Shown piece by piece: positions 25,693-35,681 of a stretch of 49,449 bases of DNA. Both the position numbers and the translations under genes were made by a program. The DNA is taken from positions 1-49,449 of the forward strand of contig NZ_JAQPOK010000018.1 of NCBI RefSeq assembly GCF_030068445.1, written 5' to 3'. This DNA comes from Roseofilum halophilum BLCC-M91. GTDB taxonomy: Bacteria > Cyanobacteriota > Cyanobacteriia > Cyanobacteriales > Desertifilaceae. Position 1 is the stretch's first letter. Every line of letters starts with the position of its first letter. The notes under the pieces are model-generated. The model saw only the letters and a program-made list of their open reading frames with translations. It did not search any database and was not told the origin of the DNA.

Positions 25693-26793
25693 TCAATCTA
25701 ACTCCTCCATCAAGGTTTTAACCCGATCAATGCCCTCGCGATCGCCAGCTACCTGATAGAGTTGTAGGGCGCGTTCTAGCATGGAACGAGCTTCCTGTGT
25801 GCGATCGCGCTCTTTAAGCGCTAAAGCCAACTTATAATAGCCTTGGGGATCTTGGGGCGCTAATTGCACGACTTGACGATAGGTGGCGATCGCCAACAGG
25901 ATATCATTCCGTTGCATCAGAATATCCCCCATGGCTCGATGGGCATCCACCAAATTCCGATCCAAGGATACCGCCCGTTGATAGGCTCGATAGGCTTCCG
26001 GCCAATTCTCAAAGCTCTCTTGAATTTTACCAATGGTCATATAAATCACCGGATTCCGAGAATCCAGTTGAGCCGCTCTATCCAACGCTTCGCGCCCTAA
26101 ATCCACATTACCGCGAGCTAACCACGCACTCGCTAACTTGACCTGGATGCTACCCGAACGAGGATTAAGTTGTTCCGCTTGTCGTAGGTGTTGAATAGCA
26201 TCATCAAGTTGCCCCTGTTTGAGGTACATCGCTCCGAGTAACTCATGGGCTTGAAAATTGCGAGGATCGGCACTGAGTACCTGTTCATAGGTTTGTTTCG
26301 CGGCGGCAAAATTATTCTGTCGCCATTGCACCACCCCTAAACCCAGATAGGCCTCTAAATTGTTCCGGTCTAGCTGAATGGCTTGTTGATAGGCAATCTG
26401 GGCTGCTGCATTATCGCCAATCTTGGCTAAACTATGGCCGAGGGCATAGTAAAAGTCTCCATTCTGGCGATCGTAGATCACCGCCTGACGATAGGCCCGA
26501 GCAGCTTCGCCAAAATTGCCTTGCATGGCTTGCAGATAGCCAATACCGGAATAGAGGCGAGCATTTTGGGGATCTAATCTAAGGGCTTGTTGAAAAACTT
26601 GGATGGCCCTAGGATAATCTCTGGCTTCGACCAATTGATTCCCCTGTTCCAACAGGGCATCGAGTTGGGCATTATTGGGCGATCGCTGGGCGAGCCATTC
26701 TACCCCTTCAGAGGCTTGGACTGCCAAGGGCGCAACCCCCTGAAAACCTCCCCAGACCAATAGAGTGGCCAAGAATAAGCTGGATTTGTGCAT
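25693..26793 (-). CDS. Exported tetratricopeptide repeat protein
   Basis: The product has 366 residues. A signal peptide (about 1-27, ending VQA) precedes at least eight TPR units (ARDYPRAIQVFQQALRLDPQN, GNFGEAARAYRQAVIYDRQN, and so on) covering about 45-355. Acidic and Gln-rich helices form an extended superhelix for protein binding, probably in the periplasm or thylakoid lumen. Partner unknown. Confidence 0.85.
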   Translation of the reverse strand: MHKSSLFLATLLVWGGFQGVAPLAVQASEGVEWLAQRSPNNAQLDALLEQGNQLVEARDYPRAIQVFQQALRLDPQNARLYSGIGYLQAMQGNFGEAARAYRQAVIYDRQNGDFYYALGHSLAKIGDNAAAQIAYQQAIQLDRNNLEAYLGLGVVQWRQNNFAAAKQTYEQVLSADPRNFQAHELLGAMYLKQGQLDDAIQHLRQAEQLNPRSGSIQVKLASAWLARGNVDLGREALDRAAQLDSRNPVIYMTIGKIQESFENWPEAYRAYQRAVSLDRNLVDAHRAMGDILMQRNDILLAIATYRQVVQLAPQDPQGYYKLALALKERDRTQEARSMLERALQLYQVAGDREGIDRVKTLMEELD

Positions 26794-26961
26794 AGTCGAT
26801 CAACAACAGAGCGTGTGTGAGGGATTTGTAAAGAAACTTTACTCTTTCTTTAGGATTCCAGCAAGTAGTGCAGGGATCGGGAGGATGGCGAAGATCAACT
26901 CTTGCCCATTCCCTTTTGCCTATTGCTAGCTTGCCTATTGCCTTTTCCCCATTCCCCATCC

Positions 26962-27414
26962 TCAAGAGCCTAATTTAAAGGCTTCGACGAATAAACTATA
27001 TACCAAGCCAATTTTCAACCCATTGATTACATCTCGCCAGAGGCGATCTTCACTCCACAGTTTAGAGCCATAAATGAGACGATTTAAGACTTCGATCCCA
27101 ATGACCAAAATTGCTGCCACCAGGATATCCTGTTCTGCCCTTTGACCGGCGATCGTGGATAGGGCTGTACCCAGAAAGAAACCGAATAAAAAACTAATGG
27201 TCAGTAAGGACAAACGCCGCCAAGGGTTGCGTAATACCCTAGCGACCTCCCGACCCAAAACGTTGAAGAGTTCATTCAGACGAGTATTCTGCGTAACCCT
27301 ATCCTCCCGATCGCGTGCAGTGCTAAATTTAAGAGTAAACCATTCACTCCATTTTGACCAAAGCGCCCTAAGTTTTAGATCGATCCCCCTGTGGATCGAG
27401 GGGTAACAGACCAC
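26962..27414 (-). CDS. ycf20: Ycf20 family membrane protein
   Basis: The product has 150 residues. The conserved part begins at about residue 45 (TRLNELFNVLGREVARVLRNPWRRLSLL), followed by two membrane helices and the invariant ending GLVYSLFVEAFKLGS. In plants and algae Ycf20-like proteins affect non-photochemical quenching and are thylakoid-associated. The only usable start codon in the upstream stretch is ATG at 27412-27414, which overlaps the preceding gene by 47 bases; the extra N-terminus (about 44 residues) is longer than usual. Confidence 0.85.
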   Translation of the reverse strand: MVCYPSIHRGIDLKLRALWSKWSEWFTLKFSTARDREDRVTQNTRLNELFNVLGREVARVLRNPWRRLSLLTISFLFGFFLGTALSTIAGQRAEQDILVAAILVIGIEVLNRLIYGSKLWSEDRLWRDVINGLKIGLVYSLFVEAFKLGS

Positions 27415-27625
27415 TCTGTTGGATCAGTTTGGGCCAAATGAGGATAAAATAGCCCATCCAAGCGAGCATGGGTAGGGAGACAATGAGAGAAAACCACCAG
27501 CGATGAAAAATGAGCCAACTCAGGGCGATCGCCGTAACTCCGGTTAAAATGATAGACCAGGGTTGACACCACCAGGGCTTATAGTGCCAAACGCTCACGG
27601 GTTTTGAGGGAAGGGGTTCAGACAT
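27368..27625 (-). CDS. Small two-helix membrane protein
   Basis: The product has 85 residues, with two hydrophobic helices (about 24-40 and 44-65) after an aromatic KPVSVWHYKPWW N-terminus. It is a conserved-looking cyanobacterial membrane protein of unknown function. Its 3' end overlaps the ycf20 start by 47 bases, suggesting translational coupling. Confidence 0.75.
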   Translation of the reverse strand: MSEPLPSKPVSVWHYKPWWCQPWSIILTGVTAIALSWLIFHRWWFSLIVSLPMLAWMGYFILIWPKLIQQSGLLPLDPQGDRSKT

Positions 27626-27697
27626 GGGAAACAGAAAAATTTGGGTGCGATCGGAGTTTTATTGTATCGGAAATGTTTCTAAATGGAATGGGAAACT

Positions 27698-28402
27698 ATG
27701 GCAAAATCGAAATCAACGGATCGGACTTTAGCCATTGATATTGGCGGCAGTGGGATTAAGGCGATGGTCTTGGATCGCAAAGGTCATCCCATGGGCGATC
27801 GCGTGCGGGTGCAGACTCCCAAACCCCCTAAACCAGAAGCCGTCTTGGGGGCGATCGCCGCTTTAGCCGAACAAGCAGGAGCCTTTGATCGAGTCTCCGT
27901 GGGCTTTCCCGGAGTCGTCCGCCACGGTATTGTTTATACTGCTGCTAACCTTGATCCCGATTGGGGTGAATTTGACCTCGCCTCGACCCTCTCGGAATCT
28001 TTGGGGAAACCGGTACGAGTTGCTAATGATGCCGACATTCAAGGCTTTGGAGCCATTTGCGGTGAAGGAGTGGAAGTGGTGATCACCCTAGGAACCGGCT
28101 TTGGAACCGCCTTGTTTGTCGATGGAAAACTGGTTCCGAACCTGGAAGGCGGCCATCATCCTTTCCGTAAAAAACAAACTTACGAGCAACAATTAGGACG
28201 AGCAGCCTTAGAGAAAATTGGGACAAAAAAATGGAATAAGCGCTTGAAAAAGGCGATCGCCAAACTCGAACACCTCTTTAACTACGATCATCTCTATTTA
28301 GGGGGAGGAGAAGCCAAAAAAGTAGACCTTAAACTCCCCGCAAATGTCAGTATTGTTGCTAACATTAATGGACTTTTAGGCGGAATTGCCCTCTGGAAGT
28401 AA
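27698..28402 (+). CDS. ROK family sugar kinase, polyphosphate-glucokinase-like
   Basis: The product has 234 residues if ATG at 27698 is used; ATG at 27683 would add five. The ATP-binding IDIGGSGIKAM, VGFPGVV, NDADIQGFG and TLGTGFGTALF motifs identify ROK. The short length, no HTH domain and LEGGHHPF with following KKWNKRL region fit polyphosphate-dependent glucokinases. Phosphorylation of glucose with polyphosphate or ATP is inferred. Confidence 0.85.
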   Translation: MAKSKSTDRTLAIDIGGSGIKAMVLDRKGHPMGDRVRVQTPKPPKPEAVLGAIAALAEQAGAFDRVSVGFPGVVRHGIVYTAANLDPDWGEFDLASTLSESLGKPVRVANDADIQGFGAICGEGVEVVITLGTGFGTALFVDGKLVPNLEGGHHPFRKKQTYEQQLGRAALEKIGTKKWNKRLKKAIAKLEHLFNYDHLYLGGGEAKKVDLKLPANVSIVANINGLLGGIALWK

Positions 28403-28500
28403 TATCAAAACTGTATCTTATAGCAGACAAAAATGCTCTATCGCCCAAGGCCCTGTATAATCCCTTAACAAGAGTACCCTTCTCGATCTTTGCTCCACAT

Positions 28501-28764
28501 ATGATAGCCCGTCATCTCAGCCTGAGTCTGCTTCTGAGTATTTGGATTAGTGCGATCGCCATTCTCTCCGTTCAGAATGCCACCCCCGTGTCCCTCAAAT
28601 TTCTCCTTTTTGAGTCTGTAGAGATCCCCATCGGCATCCTCTTAGCCTTCAGCGCCTCCCTAGGACTGCTTGCCGGTCTTCTGATTGTGCCCTGGGGGAA
28701 CAAGCCTTATCGCCCCTCCCCCCTCTCTGAACCTGAAGATCTAGACGAATCAAGGTGGGATTAA
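28501..28764 (+). CDS. LapA / DUF1049 domain membrane protein
   Basis: The product has 87 residues with two membrane helices: SIWISAIAILSVQNATPVSL and IGILLAFSASLGLLAGLL. The intervening QNATPVSLKFLLFESVEIP is typical of the LapA (DUF1049) family, membrane proteins linked to lipopolysaccharide assembly in proteobacteria. Its stop shares the TTAA tetramer at 28761-28764 with the convergent gene's stop. Confidence 0.85.
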   Translation: MIARHLSLSLLLSIWISAIAILSVQNATPVSLKFLLFESVEIPIGILLAFSASLGLLAGLLIVPWGNKPYRPSPLSEPEDLDESRWD

Positions 28765-29723
28765 TTCCGATCCAAAGCATAGACCCGGCCATCAAACAAT
28801 AACCGTGTAATCCCCTTCGCATACAAATAGGGGCTAGTCTTCGGTAACATCCGGCTATCAGGAACCTTAATCACCCTCTGGCTACGCCGAGAAAACCGGC
28901 GAGCCACCCGATGATTATCAAACACCGGCAAAGTACGTTCACCCACCTCCTTTAAAGGAATTTGTCCCAGCTCTCCAAACTCCTTTAAAGGACGAGTAAT
29001 CAACTCTGCTGTGCGATCGATCACCAAATAACAAATTCTCGGCAAAACCGCTTCTGAGAGAGGTAAAACCTCAACTTGGGCAGGGATACCGCCATGGAGA
29101 GCAAATTGACCACTCTCGTAATACTCATCCTCATCCTCATCGTCCTCTTCATCCTCATCGAGATCTTCCTCATCCAAATCTTCTCCGAGTAATTCCCGTA
29201 ACGTACTCGCTTGGGCGTAATACTCATCCTCATCCTCATCCCCCTCCCCCTCATCGGAGTCAAGATCGGAGCGCAGAAGAGTCAACCCAGGTATGGAAGG
29301 ATGAGACACCCGTTCCTGGCTCTCAGTAGAAGGATCGGTAGAAGGATCGGTAGAAGGATCGGAGCGGCTGCGGAGTTTAGGTCGCCGCTCTGAAGATAAC
29401 CCCTGTTCTTCTGTCGGTTGAGGAGTCTCATCAGATTCTGGAATACTCGGCTCCACCTTCTGCACTTCCGGTTGAGAAGATTGAGTCGGTTGAGATGGGG
29501 TCTCACTGGGCACAGTGGGCATTTTCCCCTTACCAGCCGCCGCCCGTTTTTGCTGTACCAAACTCTCATATTCGGCTGCGGGCAGACGGGCCTTGAGCAA
29601 CCGACTAATCGTAGAATTACTAACACTATAGCGAGTTGCCAATGTTGAAGTGGTCTCTACTGTCTCACGATAGGTTTTGATGATATCGACTTTTTCCGAT
29701 TCTGTTAGTTTTCTTGGAGACAT
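28761..29723 (-). CDS. Helix-turn-helix protein with acidic repeat region
   Basis: The product has 320 residues. Residues 1-50 form a transposase/Psq-like HTH (LTESEKVDIIKTYRETVETTSTLA, then VSNSTISRLLKARLP). A Pro/Gln/Glu-rich linker contains a threefold DPST repeat (12-base units around 29333-29368). Next is a very acidic stretch with DEDEDEYY twice (about 165-210). A conserved-looking C-terminal domain of about 110 residues (QVEVLPLSEAVLPRICYLVIDR to GRVYALDRN) ends it. It is probably a DNA-binding regulator; targets unknown. It is convergent with the LapA gene. Confidence 0.8.
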   Translation of the reverse strand: MSPRKLTESEKVDIIKTYRETVETTSTLATRYSVSNSTISRLLKARLPAAEYESLVQQKRAAAGKGKMPTVPSETPSQPTQSSQPEVQKVEPSIPESDETPQPTEEQGLSSERRPKLRSRSDPSTDPSTDPSTESQERVSHPSIPGLTLLRSDLDSDEGEGDEDEDEYYAQASTLRELLGEDLDEEDLDEDEEDDEDEDEYYESGQFALHGGIPAQVEVLPLSEAVLPRICYLVIDRTAELITRPLKEFGELGQIPLKEVGERTLPVFDNHRVARRFSRRSQRVIKVPDSRMLPKTSPYLYAKGITRLLFDGRVYALDRN

Positions 29724-29850
29724 AAGACTACTTCACCGCAGACAATACAGCAGGAGAACACCAAGTCATTGCTTGTAAGAATGATCTCTTTTCCACAATA
29801 CCGAATCAAGGGCTGGAAAGGAAACTGATTTTCCACAGAAGCCGATCGCA

Positions 29851-30795
29851 CTAACTCGATCCACGTCTACGACTCCGGCGGGTTGAGCGAGTAGACAAGT
29901 CAAATTCTAGGGCTGCACCAATGCCAAATAGAATCGGGCTAAAGATCCAAAAAATCTCTAGAAGTCCGCCACTCTCGTAGTCGGGTACGCGAGCAATCGC
30001 ATACTTAAACCACATATCAGCAATATAGAGACAAAAGGCAGCCGCTGCAATCATCCGCCAAGATTGGGAGGTTCGTCCGCCCCAAAAGGCCAGTAATACG
30101 GTACTTGCCGCAATTAAGAGCAACACATCCAACATGGTATAGAGCAAAGTCACAAACGGTTCTAGCGGTTGGAGCTGCTCTTCCATTTTTAGCACGACTT
30201 GTGGGGCCATTGTCTCTGGAGACTCTTCTGAGGGCGCAGCCGCAGGCGCTTCAGCAACCACTTCAGCCGTTGGCTCTGAGGCGGGAGCTTCTGCATCCAT
30301 GGAGGTCGGTAGAGACAGCCAAACTGCTAACAAAGTTGAAGTCAGGAAAATGCCAGCCACAATCATCCATTGTTTCGGTTCGAGATTCAGTCGTCGAGTG
30401 GTGACGGCCAAAAACATACCCACTGACAGACAAATGTAGGAAATCACATAGAAAAAGTCAGCCGGGGATACAGCCGGGTCTTGATTAAATCCTAGCTCCC
30501 ATACTCCAAAGAGGATATCGCCGAGGAAATAAAAGAACATTCCTAGACCAATACCGAGCCAAACACTTCGGCCGCTGACGATTTGAGGGCTTTGCCAGTT
30601 TCTAAAACACAGGAACGCTGCTGCGAGGTTACTGACAAATCCAAAAATGTAGGTTAGGGGGGAATACCAATCTGGGGGGTTAGCACTAAAGAGCAGGAAG
30701 AAGAGCAGAGAAAGGATACCCCAAGTAATTCCAGCTAAGATAATGGATTGGGTGGTTAGGATGGATTTTGATGATTTTTGGGCAGAACTACTCAT
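29851..30795 (-). CDS. Polytopic membrane protein, unknown
   Basis: The product has 314 residues with about seven to eight hydrophobic helices. A soluble Ala/Glu/Pro-rich loop (about 168-205, EAPASEPTAEVVAEAP) separates helices 1-5 from the rest. The C-terminus is very basic (STRRSRRRGSS). The arrangement recalls membrane sensor modules, but no output domain is attached. Function not assigned. Confidence 0.75.
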   Translation of the reverse strand: MSSSAQKSSKSILTTQSIILAGITWGILSLLFFLLFSANPPDWYSPLTYIFGFVSNLAAAFLCFRNWQSPQIVSGRSVWLGIGLGMFFYFLGDILFGVWELGFNQDPAVSPADFFYVISYICLSVGMFLAVTTRRLNLEPKQWMIVAGIFLTSTLLAVWLSLPTSMDAEAPASEPTAEVVAEAPAAAPSEESPETMAPQVVLKMEEQLQPLEPFVTLLYTMLDVLLLIAASTVLLAFWGGRTSQSWRMIAAAAFCLYIADMWFKYAIARVPDYESGGLLEIFWIFSPILFGIGAALEFDLSTRSTRRSRRRGSS

Positions 30796-30923
30796 AAAAA
30801 TTCCCTGAACAATGACAGGTTTTGGCCGCTGGAGGTAAACACCAAGGTTAGCAGGTTTGAGGGGTTATTGACATCATCTTAAGTTAAATTGAGGTCATTG
30901 ACCCCTAGATCGCGATAGTTTTT

Positions 30924-31595
30924 TTAGCTTTGCCAGACTTTGGCTAATCCAGATTGTTGCAGCCACTTCATAAAGGGCTGGCGATCGCTATCTGGCAAAT
31001 CCTCTAAAACTTCCATGGCTCCCACGGTAAAACTGGTATTACCAAAGTATTCTTTTCCTAAGCGATGGACTTCCCGCAAAAAGTTACTCAGATCCACTTC
31101 TTTCCAAGCATTCGTGGGAAAGCCATCTTCTAGGGGATCGACTGTGATCAGTTGTACAATGGTAGATTGCGAGTTAGCATGGGGTAAATTCCATTGTCGA
31201 AAGACTTCAATCAGGCTTTTTTCAAAGGCTTTCGCTTGTTTGGGCCCCAATAGGTCTTCAATGTCGATCGCCACGGCTTGGGCTATTAAAAAACACCCTT
31301 GAGTGAACAGGAACGGCAGAGCCTGATCCGAACTTGAGCCTTCTCCACCGAGTTGATCGAGGCGAATTTTACCCCAAACGCTATGACGTTCCGGTTCTTG
31401 GAGTAATACAGAGACTTTCCCTTTATTGTCAATTAAATCCCGCCACAGGGCTTTCGCTTCTTCTGCTTGATGGGATTCAAATACTTTGAGCAGGCGATAG
31501 GTTTGTCCCTGATAGGTAAGGATGGGGATGGGTTGTTCTGCGCTGGGGTGCTGAACTTTAGATAGTTCAACATCCTGCCGTTTGAGAATAAACAT
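30924..31595 (-). CDS. Conserved cyanobacterial protein of unknown function
   Basis: The product has 223 residues, soluble, without signal or membrane segments. It begins MFILKRQDVELSKVQHP and contains PIPILTYQGQTYRLLKVF and GNTSFTVGAMEVLEDLPDSDRQPFMKWL. I believe it belongs to a cyanobacteria-specific family (Npun_F0813-like), but that is from memory. It stands alone, with gaps of 128 and 271 bases around it. Confidence 0.7.
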   Translation of the reverse strand: MFILKRQDVELSKVQHPSAEQPIPILTYQGQTYRLLKVFESHQAEEAKALWRDLIDNKGKVSVLLQEPERHSVWGKIRLDQLGGEGSSSDQALPFLFTQGCFLIAQAVAIDIEDLLGPKQAKAFEKSLIEVFRQWNLPHANSQSTIVQLITVDPLEDGFPTNAWKEVDLSNFLREVHRLGKEYFGNTSFTVGAMEVLEDLPDSDRQPFMKWLQQSGLAKVWQS

Positions 31596-31866
31596 GGGCG
31601 CTGCTAGTTGACTCCTATCAGAGGAAGAGAATGGGCGAGGGCCGTTGAGCGAGACGGTTTGATAGAGATTCCCTCCTGGGGCAGATTTTAGCTGATGCCG
31701 GAGTCAGGCCCAATGCCTCTAACACCGGTTTGAGCGATCGCACAGAGAGTTAAGTACGAATTATAATCTGCATGGATAATTCGCTCTAACTCTAGAATAC
31801 CGGCTTATTCTTCATTAGCACAAAATTTTGCCCCTAATGGCTAAGAATTAACACTCAACAGCCAGA

Positions 31867-32073
31867 TTAAGGGAAGCCTCGCCAGCTAAAAATCGCCAAC
31901 ATCACTAGGGTAGGCAAGAGGATTAATATCAGGGCACTGATGGACGTAGCCCCTAGGGGAAGCCAACTGCCTCCATACTTAATTGCCACAGAAATGAGTA
32001 CAGATGTGGATAGGACTTTGAGGAGCAGTCCCCAGGTTTCTTGAGTCATTGGTTTGTCCTGATGCCTGCTCAA
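31867..32073 (-). CDS. Small two-helix membrane protein
   Basis: The product has 68 residues, or 60 if Met9 (32049) is the start. Two hydrophobic helices (about 15-30 and 40-62) with [11 protein letters not shown] before them and SWRGFP at the end. Such very short hairpin proteins are frequent in cyanobacteria. Function unknown. The 271-base gap on its 3' side holds nothing I can identify. Confidence 0.6.
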   Translation of the reverse strand: MSRHQDKPMTQETWGLLLKVLSTSVLISVAIKYGGSWLPLGATSISALILILLPTLVMLAIFSWRGFP

Positions 32074-32098
32074 CCGTCAGTTCAGATCAAAGGAAAGA

Positions 32099-32158
32099 CA
32101 CGAAGAAGGATTTGACATCCTTCTTCGTGATGGGAGATTCGGCAGGGTTAACCCTGCC
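32099..32158 (-). terminator. Tandem hairpins in the transketolase 3' region
   Basis: Reading the minus strand from the tkt stop, an 18-base perfect palindrome GGCAGGGTTAACCCTGCC (32141-32158) comes first. A 13-bp perfect stem with 5-base loop (32099-32129) follows, and then a T-rich TCTTTCCTTTG. The second is a good intrinsic terminator; the first may stabilise the 3' end. Confidence 0.75.
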
Positions 32159-32166
32159 ATTGGAGA

Positions 32167-34170
32167 CTATCCGAGAGCCTGGGCACGAGCGACCACATTC
32201 TCCACGGTAAAGCCAAATTTTTCCATGGCTGTACCACCGGGAGAAGACGCGCCAAAGCGGTCAATGCTGACCATATCGCCTTCTGAGCCGAGATAGCGAT
32301 CCCAACCAAAGCGTGTACCGGCTTCGACGGCCAAGCGTTTGGTCACGGCTTTGGGTAATACGGATTCGCGATAGGCTTCATCTTGCTCATCAAAGAGTTT
32401 CCAACAAGGGAGGGAAACCACGCGCACTTTTTTACCTTCAGCGCTCAGTTTTTCTGCGGCTTTTACACAAAGAGAGACTTCACTTCCTGTCGCCATTAGA
32501 ATCAGATCGGGTGTGCCTTCGCAGTCGGATAGCACGTATCCGCCTTTGGCAACTTTGTCGATTCCGCTACCCTTAAGGTTCGGTACATTTTGACGGGTGA
32601 GGGCTAATAGGGTGGGGCGATCGCGATTTTCGATCGCCACTTTATAGGCTCCCGATACTTCATTTCCGTCTGCTGGACGCATCACCAACAGGTTGGGAAT
32701 AGCTCGCAGAGAAGCCACGGTTTCTACCGGTTGGTGGGTAGGGCCATCTTCTCCCAGGGCAATGGAGTCGTGGGTCATTACCCAAATCACTCCAGCTTCA
32801 GAGAGAGCGGAGAGGCGAATGGCAGCCCGCATATAGTCGGTAAATACCAGGAAAGTCGCGCCGTAAGGAATGAGTCCAGTTTTGTGCAGGGCGATCGCAT
32901 TACAGATGGCTCCCATGCCATGTTCGCGTACCCCAAACCGTAGGTTCCGGTTCTCATATTGCCCTTTTTGGAAGTCCCCAGACACTTTCATCAGGGTTAA
33001 GTTGGAGGGCGCAAGGTCAGCCGAACCGCCGATTAATTCTGGCAGGACAGGAGCCAGGGCATTGAGGACGGTATAGCTGTGTTTGCGGGTTGCCATTCCC
33101 CCATCCTCTGGGGTGTAGCTCGGTAGGGCATCTGCCCAACCTTCCGGTAAGGTTCCAGAGGTCATGCGCTCAAATTCGGCTGCCTCTTGGGGATATTTGG
33201 TTTTGTAGGTGGCAAAGGTTTGATTCCATTCGGCTTCAGCGCTGGCTCCTTTGTCAACCGCCTGACGGAAGCGAGAAAGGGCTTCTTGGGGAATCTCGAA
33301 GGGAGGATAAGACCAACCCAGATGGTCGCGGGTGGCTTGGACTTCATCGGCTCCTAGGGCTGCTCCGTGGACACCGTGGGTATTGGCTTTGTTGGGGGAA
33401 CCGTAGCCGATGGTGGTGGTCACTTTAATCAGGGAGGGTTTATCGGTTACGTCTTTTGCCGCTTGGATAGCTGCGGCGATCGCCTCTAAATCCGTATTCC
33501 CATCCGGCACATGCTGGACATGCCAACCATAGGCTTCAAATCGTTTGCCTACATCTTCGGTGAAGGATATATCCGTATGACCATCAATGGAAATGTGGTT
33601 ATCGTCATAGAAGGCAATCAGTTTACCCAGTCCTAAATGTCCAGCTAAGGAACAGGCTTCACCCGACACTCCTTCCATGTTACAACCATCACCCATGATT
33701 GCATAAGTGTAATGGTCAATCAGTGGGGCATCCGGTTTATTGAATTTAGCGGCTAGGTGGGCTTCCGCCATGGCCAAACCGACCCCATTGGCAATCCCTT
33801 GTCCTAGGGGGCCAGTGGTCACTTCTACACCTTCGGTCTCAAAGTTTTCCGGGTGTCCGGGGGTAATCGAACCCCATTGGCGGAATTGTTGTAAGCTTTC
33901 TAGGGTCACTTGGTCATAGCCCGTCAAGTGTAGCAGGGCATACTGAAGCATACAGCCATGACCCGCAGAAAGGACAAAGCGATCGCGGTTCACCCAGTTA
34001 GGATTTTTGGGATTAAACCGCATGAATTGATCCCACAGCACAAACGCCATGGGAGCAGCTCCCATGGGTAAGCCGGGGTGACCCGATTTAGCTTTCTCAA
34101 CGGCATCAATGGCTAGAAAGCGGATCGAGTTAATACAGAGTTGTTCAACGGATTGGGTTGCAACGGCCAT
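32167..34170 (-). CDS. tkt: Transketolase
   Basis: The product has 667 residues, the normal length. The thiamine-diphosphate motif [18 protein letters not shown] to [32 protein letters not shown], and the pyrimidine-domain [14 protein letters not shown] are all present. The cytosolic enzyme moves C2 units in the Calvin-Benson and oxidative pentose phosphate cycles. It follows acpP and fabF on the same strand, after a 144-base gap with its own likely promoter. Confidence 0.97.
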   Translation of the reverse strand: MAVATQSVEQLCINSIRFLAIDAVEKAKSGHPGLPMGAAPMAFVLWDQFMRFNPKNPNWVNRDRFVLSAGHGCMLQYALLHLTGYDQVTLESLQQFRQWGSITPGHPENFETEGVEVTTGPLGQGIANGVGLAMAEAHLAAKFNKPDAPLIDHYTYAIMGDGCNMEGVSGEACSLAGHLGLGKLIAFYDDNHISIDGHTDISFTEDVGKRFEAYGWHVQHVPDGNTDLEAIAAAIQAAKDVTDKPSLIKVTTTIGYGSPNKANTHGVHGAALGADEVQATRDHLGWSYPPFEIPQEALSRFRQAVDKGASAEAEWNQTFATYKTKYPQEAAEFERMTSGTLPEGWADALPSYTPEDGGMATRKHSYTVLNALAPVLPELIGGSADLAPSNLTLMKVSGDFQKGQYENRNLRFGVREHGMGAICNAIALHKTGLIPYGATFLVFTDYMRAAIRLSALSEAGVIWVMTHDSIALGEDGPTHQPVETVASLRAIPNLLVMRPADGNEVSGAYKVAIENRDRPTLLALTRQNVPNLKGSGIDKVAKGGYVLSDCEGTPDLILMATGSEVSLCVKAAEKLSAEGKKVRVVSLPCWKLFDEQDEAYRESVLPKAVTKRLAVEAGTRFGWDRYLGSEGDMVSIDRFGASSPGGTAMEKFGFTVENVVARAQALG

Positions 34171-34314
34171 AGTTCTTTGCTGATTATACTGTTGTACAGA
34201 GGCTGGACTTGGTAAATGGTCTCCAAGTTCAAGGGCTTGGGATTAGCCCAGGGTCTACACCCATGTTCCCATTAGGGGGATCGATGGGCAATCAATTTAG
34301 GTTATGTGCAAGGT

Positions 34315-35574
34315 TTAGGAACGATATTTACGGAACACCAGGGTCACGTTATGCCCCCCAAAACCAAAGGAGTTGGAGAGGGCCACGTCTACGGGCATTT
34401 TCCGGGAATGGTTGGCTACATAATCGAGGTCACACCCATTTTCTAGGTCAGGGTTTTCTAAATTAATGGTGGGCGGAACATGATCTTCGGCGATCGCCTT
34501 AACTGTGGCTACCGCTTCTATTCCCCCTGAACCGCCCAATAAGTGCCCCGTCATGGACTTAGTTGAACTCATCGCGATTTGATGAGCCGCTTCCCCTAAG
34601 GCCGTTTTCACCGCTTGAGTTTCCGTTTGATCGTTGGCTTGGGTACTGGTTCCATGGGCATTGATATAACTGACTCCATCGGGGGTAATGCCAGCATCTT
34701 TTAAGGCCAGGGAAATGGCTCTAGCTGCCCCTTTTCCTCCCGGAACCGGAGCCGTCATATGGTAAGCATCACAGGTCATTCCATAACCGACCATTTCTGC
34801 ATAAATTCTGGCCTGGCGCTGGAGAGCATGTTCGAGTTCTTCGAGTAACAGAATTCCCGCACCTTCCCCCATGACAAACCCATCTCGGTCGCGATCGAAC
34901 GGACGAGAAGCGCGACTTGGCTCATCATTGCGAGTCGATAAGGCTCTAGCGCTAGAAAATCCAGCGAGGGACAAAGGGGTAACGGCTGCTTCTGAACCGC
35001 CACAAATCATGGCCTGGGCATAGCCTTGTTGGATCAATCTAAAGGCATCGCCAATGGCATGGGAACCCGCAGCACAAGCCGTTACCGTGCAAGAATTGGG
35101 CCCTTTTGCTCCCGTATGAATTGCGGTTAGCCCAGCGGCCATATTGGCAATCATCATGGGAATCATGAAGGGACTACACTTTTTTGCCCCTTTGGTTAAG
35201 TAAGTTTCTTGTTGATCTTCGAGGACTTTTATGCCACCTATTCCAGTCCCAATAATGACACCGACTTGATGAGCATTCAAATCCGTAATCTCAAAGCGAG
35301 CATCTTGCAAGGCTTGCTGACTGGCAGATACAGCAAATTGGGCAAAGCGATCCATCCGTTTGGCTTCTTTGCGATCCAAATACTCATGGGGATCAAAATT
35401 CTTGACTTCCCCAGCTATCTGACAGACATGGCTTATGGGGTCAAAATGCGTAATCCGGCCAATACCACTTTTGCCCTGTAGTAAGGCATCCCAATAGTCT
35501 TTTAGAGTATTTCCTATGGAAGTAATTGCTCCGAGTCCGGTGACAACTACTCGTTTTGGTTCCAAATTTGTCAT
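34315..35574 (-). CDS. fabF: 3-oxoacyl-[acyl-carrier-protein] synthase II
   Basis: The product has 419 residues. The Cys-His-His triad of KAS II is in TVTACAAGSHAIG, NAHGTSTQANDQTE and MTGHLLGGSGG. It condenses malonyl-ACP with acyl-ACP in fatty-acid elongation. acpP lies 107 bases upstream on the same strand, the usual acpP-fabF order. The gap between them holds heptamer-like repeats. Confidence 0.96.
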   Translation of the reverse strand: MTNLEPKRVVVTGLGAITSIGNTLKDYWDALLQGKSGIGRITHFDPISHVCQIAGEVKNFDPHEYLDRKEAKRMDRFAQFAVSASQQALQDARFEITDLNAHQVGVIIGTGIGGIKVLEDQQETYLTKGAKKCSPFMIPMMIANMAAGLTAIHTGAKGPNSCTVTACAAGSHAIGDAFRLIQQGYAQAMICGGSEAAVTPLSLAGFSSARALSTRNDEPSRASRPFDRDRDGFVMGEGAGILLLEELEHALQRQARIYAEMVGYGMTCDAYHMTAPVPGGKGAARAISLALKDAGITPDGVSYINAHGTSTQANDQTETQAVKTALGEAAHQIAMSSTKSMTGHLLGGSGGIEAVATVKAIAEDHVPPTINLENPDLENGCDLDYVANHSRKMPVDVALSNSFGFGGHNVTLVFRKYRS

Positions 35575-35589
35575 GGGTTCTTCTTAAAA

Positions 35590-35652
35590 CTTGCGTCATT
35601 CGTCATTTGCCATTCGTCACTTGCCATCTGGACAAAGGACAAAGGACGAAAG
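35590..35652. repeat. STRR-like repeats between acpP and fabF
   Basis: Iterated CGTCATT / CTTGCCA / TTGCCATTCGTCA units are followed by GGACAAAGGACAAAGGACGAAAG, a GGACAAA heptamer repeated with drift. They lie inside a likely transcription unit, so they would be part of the mRNA. Confidence 0.65.
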
Positions 35653-35681
35653 ACTTTCGTTAGCGATCGGTCAGGTCAGAT

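Noticed and set aside
26812-26826. GTGTGAGGGAT, similar to the Yfr1 small RNA core on the minus strand
   Set aside because: It differs from the conserved ACTCCTCACAC core and lacks the two flanking stem-loops.
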